NCBI GenBank assembly: GCA_050331575.1
Contig: JBHJGS010000024.1
Coordinates: 55,339 to 119,338, forward strand
Direction of reading: 5' to 3'
From: JBHJGS01 sp050331575
GTDB lineage: Bacteria; Pseudomonadota; Alphaproteobacteria; Sphingomonadales; Rhodothalassiaceae
Length of the DNA: 64,000 nucleotides
Positions within the stretch are counted from its first letter, which is position 1, and the number at the start of each line of letters is the position of its first letter. A model generated the notes under the pieces. It was not told the origin of the DNA and did no database searches. It saw nothing but the letters and a program-made list of their open reading frames with translations. The position numbers and the translations under genes were made by a program. Of this stretch, positions 16,815-30,503 are shown in pieces.

Positions 16815-17816
16815 CTAGGGTGCAAGTACCCTCCTGCTCTCGTCCGCCAGATCGAAGGATAGTAACAGCGTGCGTTGCAGCGAATTGAAGTTGTCGTCTG
16901 AGATCATGTACAGGCGGATCCCCGTAGCGGTCTCGCTCACCGCCAGCCCCTCCATATTGTCGATATTGATCGGCGGGCGCAGGGTTGCCAGGATCTCCGG
17001 AGCGATCACCGCGTCTTGGGCCAGCGCCGTGGCGGAAAAGCGGCCAAGCTTGATCGAGACACCGGTCAGCGGCGCAAAGCGGCGTAGCAGCACAAGAATA
17101 TCCCCGTTCGTCAGGGCCGCCATGGCGGTCGGCCGGTGCTGCTGTGGCAGGTCCAGCGCCAGCGGCTGAACGGTCCCGTCACGCCACAGCCACGCTTGGT
17201 TATGGCCCGCCTGGGTCAGCAGCGTTTCCGCAGCCATCAGGATCGTTCCATCCGGCAGAGCCGCCATCGCCTCGATCCCGCCATTAACCGGCAACGCCTG
17301 GGTCATTTCCTGCGGCAAGGGCAGCCATTCAGGCGCGTCAAGCCGGCCGCCGGCAAACCGCAACACGGTCGGCGTCGCCTCCGTCGCCAAATACACATCG
17401 CCATCGCGCTGGGTAAGCGCTTCGGGATCAAGCGGGGCGTCGGCATCGTCGCGCAGCGGCCCGAACATCGGATAGATCTGCGCCTCGCCCACACCGGTCA
17501 AGGTGCCGTCCGGTCCGTGCTCCAGGCTTGCGGTAAACCAGCTGCCGCGGTCGCTGATCGCATGCAAGCGGCCGTCGGGATCCAGCACCATGGCGGAAAA
17601 GCCGCCGAACGCGGAATGCTCCGCGCGCAGCACCAAACCACCGCGATAGATCAGCGCCTCATGCTGGCGCCGGGCTGGCTCGCTGCGGTCCATCGGGATC
17701 GACGTGGCTTCGACCTGCAGCGCCTGGACGGGATCTTCATGCCAGCCGGCGGTCAGAATCCCGGTACAGGCGAGCAGCGCCAGAATTGCCACCGGCGCCC
17801 AAAGCCGTATCTGCAT
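16815..17816 (-). CDS. Exported esterase-like phytase-family protein
   Basis: About 333 residues of the 'esterase-like activity of phytase' beta-propeller family. After a hydrophobic leader (residues 1-22, ending LLACTG, a borderline lipobox) the family opening FGGFSAMVLDPDGRLHAISDRG is clear (residues ~70-92), as is INIDNMEGLAV near the C-terminus. ATG 17816 is preferred; a GTG two codons upstream is in frame. It is probably periplasmic or a lipoprotein. Enzymatic activity of most family members is untested. Confidence 0.82.
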   Translation of the reverse strand: MQIRLWAPVAILALLACTGILTAGWHEDPVQALQVEATSIPMDRSEPARRQHEALIYRGGLVLRAEHSAFGGFSAMVLDPDGRLHAISDRGSWFTASLEHGPDGTLTGVGEAQIYPMFGPLRDDADAPLDPEALTQRDGDVYLATEATPTVLRFAGGRLDAPEWLPLPQEMTQALPVNGGIEAMAALPDGTILMAAETLLTQAGHNQAWLWRDGTVQPLALDLPQQHRPTAMAALTNGDILVLLRRFAPLTGVSIKLGRFSATALAQDAVIAPEILATLRPPINIDNMEGLAVSETATGIRLYMISDDNFNSLQRTLLLSFDLADESRRVLAP

Positions 17817-17908
17817 GATCACGTAAATCCCCTTCCACGACGCCCTGCGCTTTCTAACCCAGTGTCAGCCTTTGACAAGCGCTCATCTGTCTGCCTGAAG
17901 GTTTGCCG

Positions 17909-19138
17909 ATGCCCTGGTCCCCCCGCAAGCGACGCGCCATAACCGCCTTGGTGCTGGCGACCATCGCCGCCATGTCTCTGTGGTTCTCCGCCGCGGCCAT
18001 CGCCCCGGCGCTGATCTCGCTTTACGATCTCAGTCCGTTGCAGGCGGGCTTTCTGACCAGTTCGGTATCGGCCGGATTTGTTGCCGGCACCTTGATCAGC
18101 GCAAGCTTCGGTCTGGCTGACCGGTTGGATCCGCGCCGCTTCTTCTTGCTCGCCACGCTAACCGCGGCAGGGATCAATCTGTCGCTGCTGGCGATCCCAG
18201 CGGATCATTGGAGCATGCCGGTCCTGCGCGGGCTGATCGGCCTGTGTGCCGCGGGCATCTACCCCGTGGGAATGCGCCTGGCGGCCAGTTGGGCGGAAAC
18301 CGCAAAGGGCCGGGCGGATACCGGACTGTTGGTGGGGCTTCTGGTCGGCGCGCTGACCTTGGGTTCGGCGACGCCCTATCTGGTCGATTTGGCCGGCGGG
18401 TTGAGCTGGCAGCGGACCCTGATGCTGGGCTCGGCACTGGCAGCGGCAGGCGGCGTGTTGATTCTGGCGGTGCCGGTTGGCCCATCCTATCAACGCGCGG
18501 CTGCGTTTAAGGCCTCCGATGCGCTGAAGGGATGGACCGAACCGGCGATGCGCCTGACCAATCTGGGATATCTGGGCCATATGTGGGAGCTTTATGCCAT
18601 GTGGGCGTGGATCGGCGCGTTCCTGGCTGCCAGCTTCTCTGTGCAGCCGGGCGGTCCGATGACTGAGGTCTGGGCCAAATTTGCCGCGTTTGCTGTGATC
18701 GGCACCGGTGCTGCCGGCTGTTTGCTGGGAGGCTTTGCGGCCGACCGCATCGGCCGGACCGCCGTGACCGCTGCGGCAATGATCCTCAGCGGGACCTGTG
18801 CGCTGTGTTTGGGATTTCTTCTCGGCGGTCCGGTATGGCTGGTGCTCGGGGTCGCGCTGATCTGGGGGATCACCGTCATCGCCGACAGTGCGCAATTTTC
18901 AGCAGCGATGGTCGAATTGGCGCCGAAGCACCTGACCGGAACGCTCTTGACCGCGCAAACCTGCTTGGGCTTCCTGCTCACGATGGTCAGCATTCAGCTT
19001 TTGCCGGTGGTGCGTGAGGCCTTCGACTGGGGCGTCGCCTTTGCGCTGCTGGCCGTGGGCCCGGCGCTGGGCGCGCTGGCAATGCTGCGGCTGCGTGCCC
19101 GCCCAGAGGCGCAGAGCCTGGCCGGCGGGCGCAAATGA
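17909..19138 (+). CDS. MFS transporter
   Basis: About 409 residues with twelve predicted membrane helices. It matches the CynX/NimT-like or sugar-type branch of the major facilitator superfamily; loop 2-3 carries the family-like GLADRLDPRR basic motif and loop 8-9 GFAADRIGRTA. The start is ATG 17909; the upstream in-frame TTG is ignored. The stop overlaps the following methyltransferase start by four bases (ATGA), so the two are co-translated. Substrate unknown. Confidence 0.85.
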   Translation: MPWSPRKRRAITALVLATIAAMSLWFSAAAIAPALISLYDLSPLQAGFLTSSVSAGFVAGTLISASFGLADRLDPRRFFLLATLTAAGINLSLLAIPADHWSMPVLRGLIGLCAAGIYPVGMRLAASWAETAKGRADTGLLVGLLVGALTLGSATPYLVDLAGGLSWQRTLMLGSALAAAGGVLILAVPVGPSYQRAAAFKASDALKGWTEPAMRLTNLGYLGHMWELYAMWAWIGAFLAASFSVQPGGPMTEVWAKFAAFAVIGTGAAGCLLGGFAADRIGRTAVTAAAMILSGTCALCLGFLLGGPVWLVLGVALIWGITVIADSAQFSAAMVELAPKHLTGTLLTAQTCLGFLLTMVSIQLLPVVREAFDWGVAFALLAVGPALGALAMLRLRARPEAQSLAGGRK

Positions 19139-19899
19139 GCCATGCTCCGTTCGACCGTGTGCGTCTGCGCCGGGTCCGCCCGCATCCAGGCTTTGCCGAG
19201 GCGGGTTTCCTGTTCCGCGAAATCGCTGCCCGGCTGCTGGAGCGCATTGAGGAGACCAACAGCCGCTTTGCCCTAGCCGCTGAGATCGGTGCCGGCCGCG
19301 GCGGCCTGGCGGAGCGGCTGCCGGCAGACTATGTCGTCCGGCTCGACCTAGCCGCGGCCTTGGTGACCGGTTGTGCTGCGGTGGTGGCGGATGAGGAGGC
19401 GCTGCCGCTTGCCCCAGGGCGATTCGATCTCATTTGCTCCAATTTGGCGCTGCACACGGTCAATGATCTGCCCGGCGTGCTGATTCAAATGCGCCAGGCG
19501 CTGGCACCTGGCGGGCGCGTGCTGGCCAGCCTGATCGGCGGTGCCAGCCTGTCTGGCTTGCGGCACTATCTGCTGGCAGCGGAATCGGACATCACCGGCC
19601 GGGCCGTCCCCCGTGTCGCGCCCATGGTGGATGTGCGCGATCTGGGCGGTCTGCTGCAGCGGGCAGGCTTTGCTGAGCCGGTCAGTGATATCGATCGGAT
19701 CAGCGTGACCTATCGTTCGCCGCTGCGGCTGTTTGACGATCTCAGGGCGATGGGCGAGCGCAATCCATTGGCCCAGCGCGCACCGCTGCGCCGCGATGTG
19801 CTGGCCCAGGCACTGGCTCGCTGGCAAGCCGCCGAGGGCACCCAGCACGGGCTGCCAGTGGGCTTTGAGATCCTTTACTTGTCTGGCCGCGTGGCGTGA
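19135..19899 (+). CDS. Class I SAM methyltransferase, BioC/NDUFAF5-like
   Basis: 254 residues. The N-terminus PFDRVRLRRVRPH is typical of alphaproteobacterial relatives of mitochondrial NDUFAF5, an arginine hydroxylase acting on a complex I subunit. The SAM-binding site is AAEIGAGRGGLAERL, followed by VVADEEALPL, FDLICSNLALHTVNDLPG and ALAPGGRVLAS. It overlaps the upstream MFS gene by four bases. Its last 25 bp overlap antisense with the 3' end of the DUF2256 gene. Acting on a complex I subunit is inference; BioC-like function is the alternative. Confidence 0.85.
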   Translation: MSHAPFDRVRLRRVRPHPGFAEAGFLFREIAARLLERIEETNSRFALAAEIGAGRGGLAERLPADYVVRLDLAAALVTGCAAVVADEEALPLAPGRFDLICSNLALHTVNDLPGVLIQMRQALAPGGRVLASLIGGASLSGLRHYLLAAESDITGRAVPRVAPMVDVRDLGGLLQRAGFAEPVSDIDRISVTYRSPLRLFDDLRAMGERNPLAQRAPLRRDVLAQALARWQAAEGTQHGLPVGFEILYLSGRVA

Positions 19900-20030
19900 C
19901 CGCGGCTGCGCCGGCAGCGTTCTGAGCAATAGCGCACACGATCCCAATCCCGCGCCCATTTGCGGCGCCAGGTGAACGGCCGGCCGCACACCGCGCAGAT
20001 TTTCTGAGGCACGGGCGTGCGTCGGTTCAT
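19875..20030 (-). CDS. DUF2256 family zinc-ribbon-like small protein
   Basis: 51 residues, beginning MNRRTPVPQKICAVCGRPF. It carries two cysteine pairs (C12-x2-C15 and C35-x3-C39) and the family core TWRRKWARDWDRVRYCSERC, which I recognise as DUF2256. A small zinc site is likely; no function is established. Its ATG overlaps the photolyase stop by four bases (TCAT at 20027-20030), so it should be translated by coupling to the photolyase. DUF2256 genes are often found beside cryptochrome/photolyase genes, which suggests a shared role. Confidence 0.88.
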   Translation of the reverse strand: MNRRTPVPQKICAVCGRPFTWRRKWARDWDRVRYCSERCRRSRGHATRPDK

Positions 20031-21577
20031 CCCCCCTCGCCCAACGGGAAGGCAAGCTGGCCGCCGGCGTTGGCCCGGCGCGCCCGGCCTTGACCGGTCA
20101 TCCGCAATCCGCTCCTGCGGCTGCCATGGCGCTGCTGGATCGCCGCGGCCTCCTGCTTGAAGCCTTCACTGCGGCGCACCGCCCAGACCGCCTCGCGGGC
20201 CGCTCGGGCTGCGGCCAGATGATCCACGATCGGCCGCGGATAGACTTTGTCCAGAACCCCATCGGCACCGTCCCAGAGCCAAGGGTCGTGGACATAGGCA
20301 TCCGGCACCGGCGCCAGTTCCGGCAGCCAGCGGCGGATGAAGCGGCCGTCCGGATCCTGGTCGCGGCCCTGTTTCACCGGGTTATAGATGCGCACGGTAT
20401 TGATGCCGGTGGTGCCTGATTGCATTTGCACCTGCGGCCAGTGGATGCCCGGTTCATAGTCGGTGAACTGGCGCGCCAGATGCAGCCCCGGTGCCCGCCA
20501 ATCCAGCCATAGATGATAGCTGGCCACCGCCATCAGCATGGCGCGCATGCGAAAATTCATCCAGCCAGTGGCTGAGAGGCAGCGCTGGCACGCATCCACA
20601 AACGGCAGCCCGGTTTCTCCGGCCGCCCAAGCGGCCAGGCGGGTGGCCTCCGTCGTCCCGTTGCGCCGCAGGCCATCATAGCCGCGGTGCAGATTCTCAA
20701 ATTCCAGGCGAGGCGCAGTCTCCAGCTTCTGCATGAAATGGCAGTGCCAGTGCAGGCGGCCGGAAAAGGAATTGAGCGCCCCGCGCCAGGATCGATCCGG
20801 GCCATCCTGGTGTTTCACGGCGCGCTGGCGGGCCCAGTTGGCCTGGGCCACCTCGCGCAGCGAGAGGGTCCCCCAGGCCAGGTGCGGCGACAGGCGAGAG
20901 CAAGCGTCAAACCCGGTCACAGGACTGGACATCGCCGTGCGATAGTGCCTGCCGCGCCGGGTCAGGAAGGAGTCCAGTCGCTCCATGGCCTGCGCCCGGC
21001 CGCCGATCTGCCGCTGGGCACAGCAGTCGTTGGGCAGGCCAACGTCCGAGGCCTGCGGGATCTCCCCCGGCTCAATCCCGCACAGCGGCGTCAGGGCCAC
21101 CGGGGCCGGCGTCACCGGCTCAGCCATGAAGGCATCCCAGCGCCGGGCCCAGCCATCGCGCCGCGTCAGCCCCCGGATGACCCCGGTTTGGCGGTGCTCA
21201 TGCCAGGCGATGCCGTGGCTCCGGGCCCAACGAGCCACGGCTTGATCGCGCGCATAAGTCCAGCCATTGCCGGTTTCTTCGTGCGACCAGAGGGCGGCAA
21301 TGCCGGGCCCTTGCCGCAGCGTGTCAAGCACCTCCACCGCCGTGCCGAGGCGAACCACCAACGGCTGGCCCAGGCGCGCCAGATCCGCGCGCAGGGCATG
21401 CAGCGACTCCGCAGCGAACGCCCAGTGCCGCCCGGCCATGTCCGGCTGCTGCCACAGGCCCGGTTCGGCGATGAACAGGGGCAGCACCGGCCCGCGTGCC
21501 GCCGCCGCGACCAGCGGGCGATGATCATAGACGCGCAAATCGCGTTTGAACCAGACGATGTGAAGCGGACCGGTCAT
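20027..21577 (-). CDS. Cryptochrome/deoxyribodipyrimidine photolyase family protein
   Basis: 516 residues. The N-terminal antenna-domain Rossmann fold begins IVWFKRDLRVYDHRPL; the FAD-binding C-terminal half includes SRLSPHLAWGTLSLREV, WRGALNSFSGRLHWHCHF, TGWMNFRMRAMLMAVASYHL and the loop TTGINTVRIYNPVKQG. It would repair UV cyclobutane dimers with light, or act as a sensor. It is the upstream partner of the overlapping DUF2256 gene. The C-terminal ~60 residues are basic and variable. Whether it binds MTHF or another antenna is not visible. Confidence 0.9.
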   Translation of the reverse strand: MTGPLHIVWFKRDLRVYDHRPLVAAAARGPVLPLFIAEPGLWQQPDMAGRHWAFAAESLHALRADLARLGQPLVVRLGTAVEVLDTLRQGPGIAALWSHEETGNGWTYARDQAVARWARSHGIAWHEHRQTGVIRGLTRRDGWARRWDAFMAEPVTPAPVALTPLCGIEPGEIPQASDVGLPNDCCAQRQIGGRAQAMERLDSFLTRRGRHYRTAMSSPVTGFDACSRLSPHLAWGTLSLREVAQANWARQRAVKHQDGPDRSWRGALNSFSGRLHWHCHFMQKLETAPRLEFENLHRGYDGLRRNGTTEATRLAAWAAGETGLPFVDACQRCLSATGWMNFRMRAMLMAVASYHLWLDWRAPGLHLARQFTDYEPGIHWPQVQMQSGTTGINTVRIYNPVKQGRDQDPDGRFIRRWLPELAPVPDAYVHDPWLWDGADGVLDKVYPRPIVDHLAAARAAREAVWAVRRSEGFKQEAAAIQQRHGSRRSGLRMTGQGRARRANAGGQLAFPLGEGG

Positions 21578-21642
21578 CGTGGCCCATGTCTACGCCGTCG
21601 GCAGAGCGCGCGCTCGGGGCCGGATTGCCGCACCCCGGTCAG

Positions 21643-21663
21643 GCCGGCTGCCGGCTGCCGGCT
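21643..21663. repeat. Three tandem GCCGGCT heptamers
   Basis: The 7-bp unit GCCGGCT is repeated exactly three times; the last copy overlaps the smc stop codon (TAG on the minus strand at 21662-21664). It is probably simple slippage of GC-rich DNA. Confidence 0.7.
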
Positions 21664-24600
21664 AAGCCTGAGCCCGCATCGCCTCGGCAGCCTCCAGATC
21701 CACCGAAACCAGCGTCGAGACGCCCTTTTCCGCCATGGTGACACCGAACAGGCGGTGCATGCGCGCCATCGTCACCGCATTATGGGTAACAATCAGAAAG
21801 CGGGTCTGCGTGCGCGCCATCATCGCGTCCAGCAGGTCGCAAAAGCGCTCGACATTGGCATCGTCGAGCGGGGCGTCGACTTCGTCGAGCACGCAGATCG
21901 GCGCGGGATTGGTCAAGAACACGGCGAAGATCAGCGACAAGGCGGTCAAGGCTTGTTCCCCGCCGGACAAGAGCGACAGGGATTGCAGCCGTTTGCCCGG
22001 CGGACTGGCCAGGATTTCCAATCCGGCCTCCAGCGGATCATCGCTGTCGACCAGGCTTAAATGCGCTGTCCCGCCGCCGAACAGCGTGGTGAACAATTCG
22101 GTGAAGTGGCCATTAACCTCTTCGAACGCGGCCAGCAGCCGCTCACGGCCTTCTCGGTTCAACGCACCGATGGCGCCGCGCAACCGCGCCAGTGCCTGTT
22201 CCAGATCCGCGCGTTGCTCGGCCAAATGCGCGCGCTCGGCCTGTACCTCAGCCAATTCCTCCGCCGCCTGCAGATTGACCGCGCCGAGCCGATCGCGGTC
22301 GCGCACCAAGGCGTCTGCCTGCGTGGCCAAACGGGCGGCGGCATCGGCGCTAAAGTCTTCCTGGTCTGGGAGCGCCGTTGGAGGGCAGGCGAAGCGCTCG
22401 CCGCAGTGCCGGGCCAGGTCCTTCCGGGCCGTGCGCGCGGTCTCCGCCAAGGCCTCCAGGCGCACGCGCTGCTCGCGCACTTGAGCCAAGGCGGCTTCTT
22501 GCTGCTTCAAGGCCGCCTGTGCCGCCTTATTACCGGTTTCCGCCTGAGCCAGCCGATCGGTCGCGGCGGCCAAGGCAGTGCCCGCTTGGGCCACCTCATC
22601 GGCCAGGGCGTGCCGCTGTGCCTCCAGCCGCGCGGGTGCCTCTTGGTGTGCGGCGATGTCTGTGCGCGCGGCTTCGGCCCGCTCCGCCAAGGCCTCTGCG
22701 TGAGTCTGGACCCGGGCCTGCCGCTGTTGCCATTGGCCACGGTCCTGATCGATCGCCGCCAGCCGGGTGCGCCGCATCTCGCCGTCCCGCGCCAATTGAT
22801 CGGCGCGGGCGCGTGCTTCGGCCAATGTGCCGCGCGCCGCCTCAACGAACTGCCTATGCTGGGCCACCTCTGCTTCCAGCGCGGCATTGTCCGGCATCTG
22901 GGCCAGCTTGGTGCGCAGACTGGCGATGCGTTCGCCGCAGTCTTCAGCGTCTGTGGCAAGCCGCTCGGCCTGAGCCTCCAAGGCGGCGCGGTGCGCGGCC
23001 AGTTTCGCGGCCTGCCGCTCCGCCTCGGTCAGCCTTGCCTGCGCCTGCGTGACGGCGTGATCGGCCTGGCGCCGCACCGCGCGCGCGCCCTGTTCTTCGG
23101 ACTGAGCCAAGCGGATCTGATGCTGGACGGACGCCAACGCGCCCTGTGCCTCCAGCACAGCGGTGTCGGCCGTGCGCTTTTCCTCGCGGCATTGCTCCAA
23201 CCGGTTGCGCTGGCGAAGGCGTTCGGCCGCAGCGGATACCGCGCGGCCGCTGTGGCGATAGCCGTCCCAGCGCCAAAGCTGCCCGTCTGCGGTGACCACT
23301 GCCTGGCCGGCGTGAAGATGCGGCGCCACAGTCTGTGCCGTCTCCGGGCTTGCCGCCACGCCGATCTGGGACAGGCACCGGGCCAATACGGGCGGCGCCT
23401 TTATCGACGCGGCCAGCGGCACAAGTCCGCCCGGCAGGGGGGGATCTGCCGGCTGCACAGCCGCCCCGGCCCAATAGGCCGGCGCGCCGGGATCTTCGCC
23501 GGCGTCCAAAGCGCTGCCCAAGGCTGCCGCCAAGGCCGCTTCCAGCCCAGCGGGCACGCCCAGGCGGTCGATGATCGGCGGGTCGCTGCTCGGCTCAGAG
23601 CGCTGCAGCAGCTTCTCTAAAGCGGCCATTTCAGACGCCAGGGTGCGCATGGCTTGGTCTGCCTCGGCCAGGCGCTGCCGCGCCGGCGGCTCAGCGTCGC
23701 GCGCCTCTTCCAAGGCTTGAGCGGCGGCCTGGCAGCGCTGATCCGCCGCAGCGGCGTGCGCGCGCGCTTGCTCCAACGCCTGCTGCGCCTGCTCCGCGTC
23801 GGGCTCGGCGGCGGCGATAAGCTGATCCAGCCGACGTGTGAGGTCGGCGCGTTCGCGCGCCAATCGGTCGGCGCGCCGCTCCAGAGCACTGAGATCGCCC
23901 TGAAGGCTGGCGCGCCGGGCGCGCGCGTTCATGAACGCCTCATTGGCGGTATCGTAGGCGCTTTCGGCCAAGCCGGCCGCGGTCACCGCCTGTTCCAGTT
24001 TGCCCTGCGCTGCGGCCAGGGCCGCGCCACCTTGGTCGTCAGCGGTGCGCAACATGGCGTGCTCCCGCTCCAGCCGGGCGAGCGCCTCATCGGCGTCCTG
24101 CCGTTGTTCAGCAAGGCTCGCCTGGTCTTCGGCGACCTGCGCCAGCTGGGTTTGCGCATGCGCCAAGGCCTCTTTGCGGCGCTTGGCTTCTGCGGCCAGC
24201 CGGTCGCATTCCTGCCGCAAGCGCTGGCGGGCCGCGGCGGCTTCGGCCTGAGCCTGGCGCAGGGGCGCAAGCGTGTCCGCGGCAGCCTCAGCGGCGCGGC
24301 GGGCCTGGTCAGTTGCGCCGGTCAGGCGGCCGACGGCTGCATTGGCTTGGGCCAAGGCGCGCTCCTGCGCCTCAGCCTCCTCAGCTGCGGACCGCCAGCG
24401 CAAATACACACCAGCGGCCTCGGCGCGCCGGATCTGGTCCGACAGACGCTTATATGTTTCCGCCTGTTTGGCCTGGCGCTTCAACTGGCCGAGGCGTCCG
24501 TCCAGTTGCGCCAACACATCTTGCAGCCGGGTCAGATTGGCCTCAGTTGCGCGCAATTTCTTTTGCGCATCGGCGCGCCGGCTGTACAGGCCGGAGATGC

Positions 24601-25105
24601 CCGCCGCTTCCTCCAATATCGCCCGGCGCTCAGACGGCTTGGCGGTGACCAAGGCACCGATGCGGCCCTGGCTGACCAGGGCGGGCGAGTGGGCGCCGGT
24701 CGCGGCGTCGGCGAACAAGAGCCGGACATCCTGGGCCCGCACATCCAGGCCGTTGATGCGGTAGGCAGAGCCGGCGCCGCGCTCGATGCGCCGGCTGACC
24801 TCCAGCGCATCGTCGGCCGGCACGGCCATGCCGGGCAAGGGTCCGGCCGCCTCTACCCGCACGGTAACATCCGCCAGATTGCGCGAGGCGCGTTTGTCCG
24901 TGCCGCTGAAGATGACCTCGTCCATGCCGCCCGCGCGCAGCGATTTCGGCGCGGTTTCGCCCATCACCCAGCGCAGTGCTTCCAGGAGGTTGGACTTGCC
25001 GCAGCCATTTGGGCCGACAATGCCGGTCAGCCCCGGCTCGATCGGCAATTCCGCCGCATCGACGAAGGATTTGAATCCAGACAGGCGCAGCCGGCTGAAA
25101 TACAT
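21662..25105 (-). CDS. smc: Chromosome segregation protein SMC
   Basis: 1147-residue condensin ATPase that compacts and segregates DNA as a dimer with ScpA/ScpB. The head Walker A GPNGCGKSNLLEALRW is at residues ~31-46. Two long coiled-coil arms rich in A, E, Q and R flank a hinge at ~510-640. The C-terminal head has the signature LSLLSGGEQALTALSLIF and Walker B ICVLDEVDAPLDD. The arms are unusually alanine-rich, as expected at this GC content. It follows the DsbA-like gene by 62 bp, a pairing common in alphaproteobacteria. ScpA/B are not in the window. Confidence 0.96.
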   Translation of the reverse strand: MYFSRLRLSGFKSFVDAAELPIEPGLTGIVGPNGCGKSNLLEALRWVMGETAPKSLRAGGMDEVIFSGTDKRASRNLADVTVRVEAAGPLPGMAVPADDALEVSRRIERGAGSAYRINGLDVRAQDVRLLFADAATGAHSPALVSQGRIGALVTAKPSERRAILEEAAGISGLYSRRADAQKKLRATEANLTRLQDVLAQLDGRLGQLKRQAKQAETYKRLSDQIRRAEAAGVYLRWRSAAEEAEAQERALAQANAAVGRLTGATDQARRAAEAAADTLAPLRQAQAEAAAARQRLRQECDRLAAEAKRRKEALAHAQTQLAQVAEDQASLAEQRQDADEALARLEREHAMLRTADDQGGAALAAAQGKLEQAVTAAGLAESAYDTANEAFMNARARRASLQGDLSALERRADRLARERADLTRRLDQLIAAAEPDAEQAQQALEQARAHAAAADQRCQAAAQALEEARDAEPPARQRLAEADQAMRTLASEMAALEKLLQRSEPSSDPPIIDRLGVPAGLEAALAAALGSALDAGEDPGAPAYWAGAAVQPADPPLPGGLVPLAASIKAPPVLARCLSQIGVAASPETAQTVAPHLHAGQAVVTADGQLWRWDGYRHSGRAVSAAAERLRQRNRLEQCREEKRTADTAVLEAQGALASVQHQIRLAQSEEQGARAVRRQADHAVTQAQARLTEAERQAAKLAAHRAALEAQAERLATDAEDCGERIASLRTKLAQMPDNAALEAEVAQHRQFVEAARGTLAEARARADQLARDGEMRRTRLAAIDQDRGQWQQRQARVQTHAEALAERAEAARTDIAAHQEAPARLEAQRHALADEVAQAGTALAAATDRLAQAETGNKAAQAALKQQEAALAQVREQRVRLEALAETARTARKDLARHCGERFACPPTALPDQEDFSADAAARLATQADALVRDRDRLGAVNLQAAEELAEVQAERAHLAEQRADLEQALARLRGAIGALNREGRERLLAAFEEVNGHFTELFTTLFGGGTAHLSLVDSDDPLEAGLEILASPPGKRLQSLSLLSGGEQALTALSLIFAVFLTNPAPICVLDEVDAPLDDANVERFCDLLDAMMARTQTRFLIVTHNAVTMARMHRLFGVTMAEKGVSTLVSVDLEAAEAMRAQA

Positions 25106-25167
25106 GCGGCCGGGTCCTCCTCTGGCACAGAGGCAAGACGGCCGGCCGCACCGATCCGTCCTACCGG

Positions 25168-25848
25168 TTAGGCGCCGGCCTCTTCCAGCGCACGCTGAAG
25201 CTGGGTGAAGGGGTCTTCACCCGCTTGCAGCTTGAATTCTTCGCCGTTGATCAGAAAAAACGGCGTGTAGCCGATATTGAATCGGTCCGCCTCTTCCTTG
25301 GCGCGTTCGGCCAGCATGGCCTGTAAGTCGCGATTCTGCAGACAGCGGTCCAGTTCCGCCCGGCTCATACCGACCTCGCGCATGACCATGGCGAGATTGT
25401 CGATCAGCGGCTGTTGGCGCCAGCGCGGCTGGTTGCGGAACAGATGATCCGTGATCAGCGCAAAGCGCTCCGGCCCCTGGCAGCGGGCCACCGAGGAGAT
25501 CCCCAAATCCACCCCGCTCAACGGATAGTCGCGTTGGATCATGTGGATGCGGCCGGTGTCGGTGAACGTCTCTTTCAGCCGGTCATAGGCGGCGCGGTGA
25601 AAGCTGGCGCAAGCGGGGCAGCTATAAGCGGCGAATTCGATCAACTGCACCGGCGCTTCGGGATCGCCAAACTGCAGATTGCCGATTGCAGCCCCGGTCT
25701 CATCAACCGCATCGGGCGGCGGTGCATCGAGCGAGACCTTGTCGGCGGCGATGGCGGTCGCGCCTGGCTGGGCGTCCCCATCGCCACAGCCGCCGAGCAG
25801 CAGGAACGGGAGGAGCAGGGCAAACAGGCGGCTTAATTGGTATGTCAT
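25168..25848 (-). CDS. DsbA-family thioredoxin-fold lipoprotein
   Basis: 226 residues. A signal peptide ends in lipobox LLLGGC (C21), so it is probably anchored in the inner or outer membrane facing the periplasm. The thioredoxin-fold domain has active site C77-P-A-C80 and the cis-proline loop IGYTPFF. It resembles DsbA/DsbG-like disulfide oxidoreductases with a SCPAC motif (BdbD/ScsC-type). It precedes smc on the same strand. No DsbB or other thiol partner is in the window; oxidase rather than isomerase activity is inferred. Confidence 0.88.
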   Translation of the reverse strand: MTYQLSRLFALLLPFLLLGGCGDGDAQPGATAIAADKVSLDAPPPDAVDETGAAIGNLQFGDPEAPVQLIEFAAYSCPACASFHRAAYDRLKETFTDTGRIHMIQRDYPLSGVDLGISSVARCQGPERFALITDHLFRNQPRWRQQPLIDNLAMVMREVGMSRAELDRCLQNRDLQAMLAERAKEEADRFNIGYTPFFLINGEEFKLQAGEDPFTQLQRALEEAGA

Positions 25849-25991
25849 TGGATCAAACCTACAATATTTGGAGGATAGCGGACGGAGCGGACCTTGACCA
25901 GAGCTTTATGGCCAAGCGCGTCCAAGCTCAAGGGCGGCCGCTGCGCGGGGCGGGTTGTCCTGTAAAGACCGTTGGCGGCGGCCAGCCGCGG

Positions 25992-30499
<4,508 letters not shown>

Positions 30500-30503
<4 letters not shown>

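Noticed and set aside
21735..25171. Long plus-strand open frames opposite smc, gltB and the RND pump
   Set aside because: They are mirror frames of high-GC coding sequence; they show no family motifs, while the minus-strand genes are fully recognisable.
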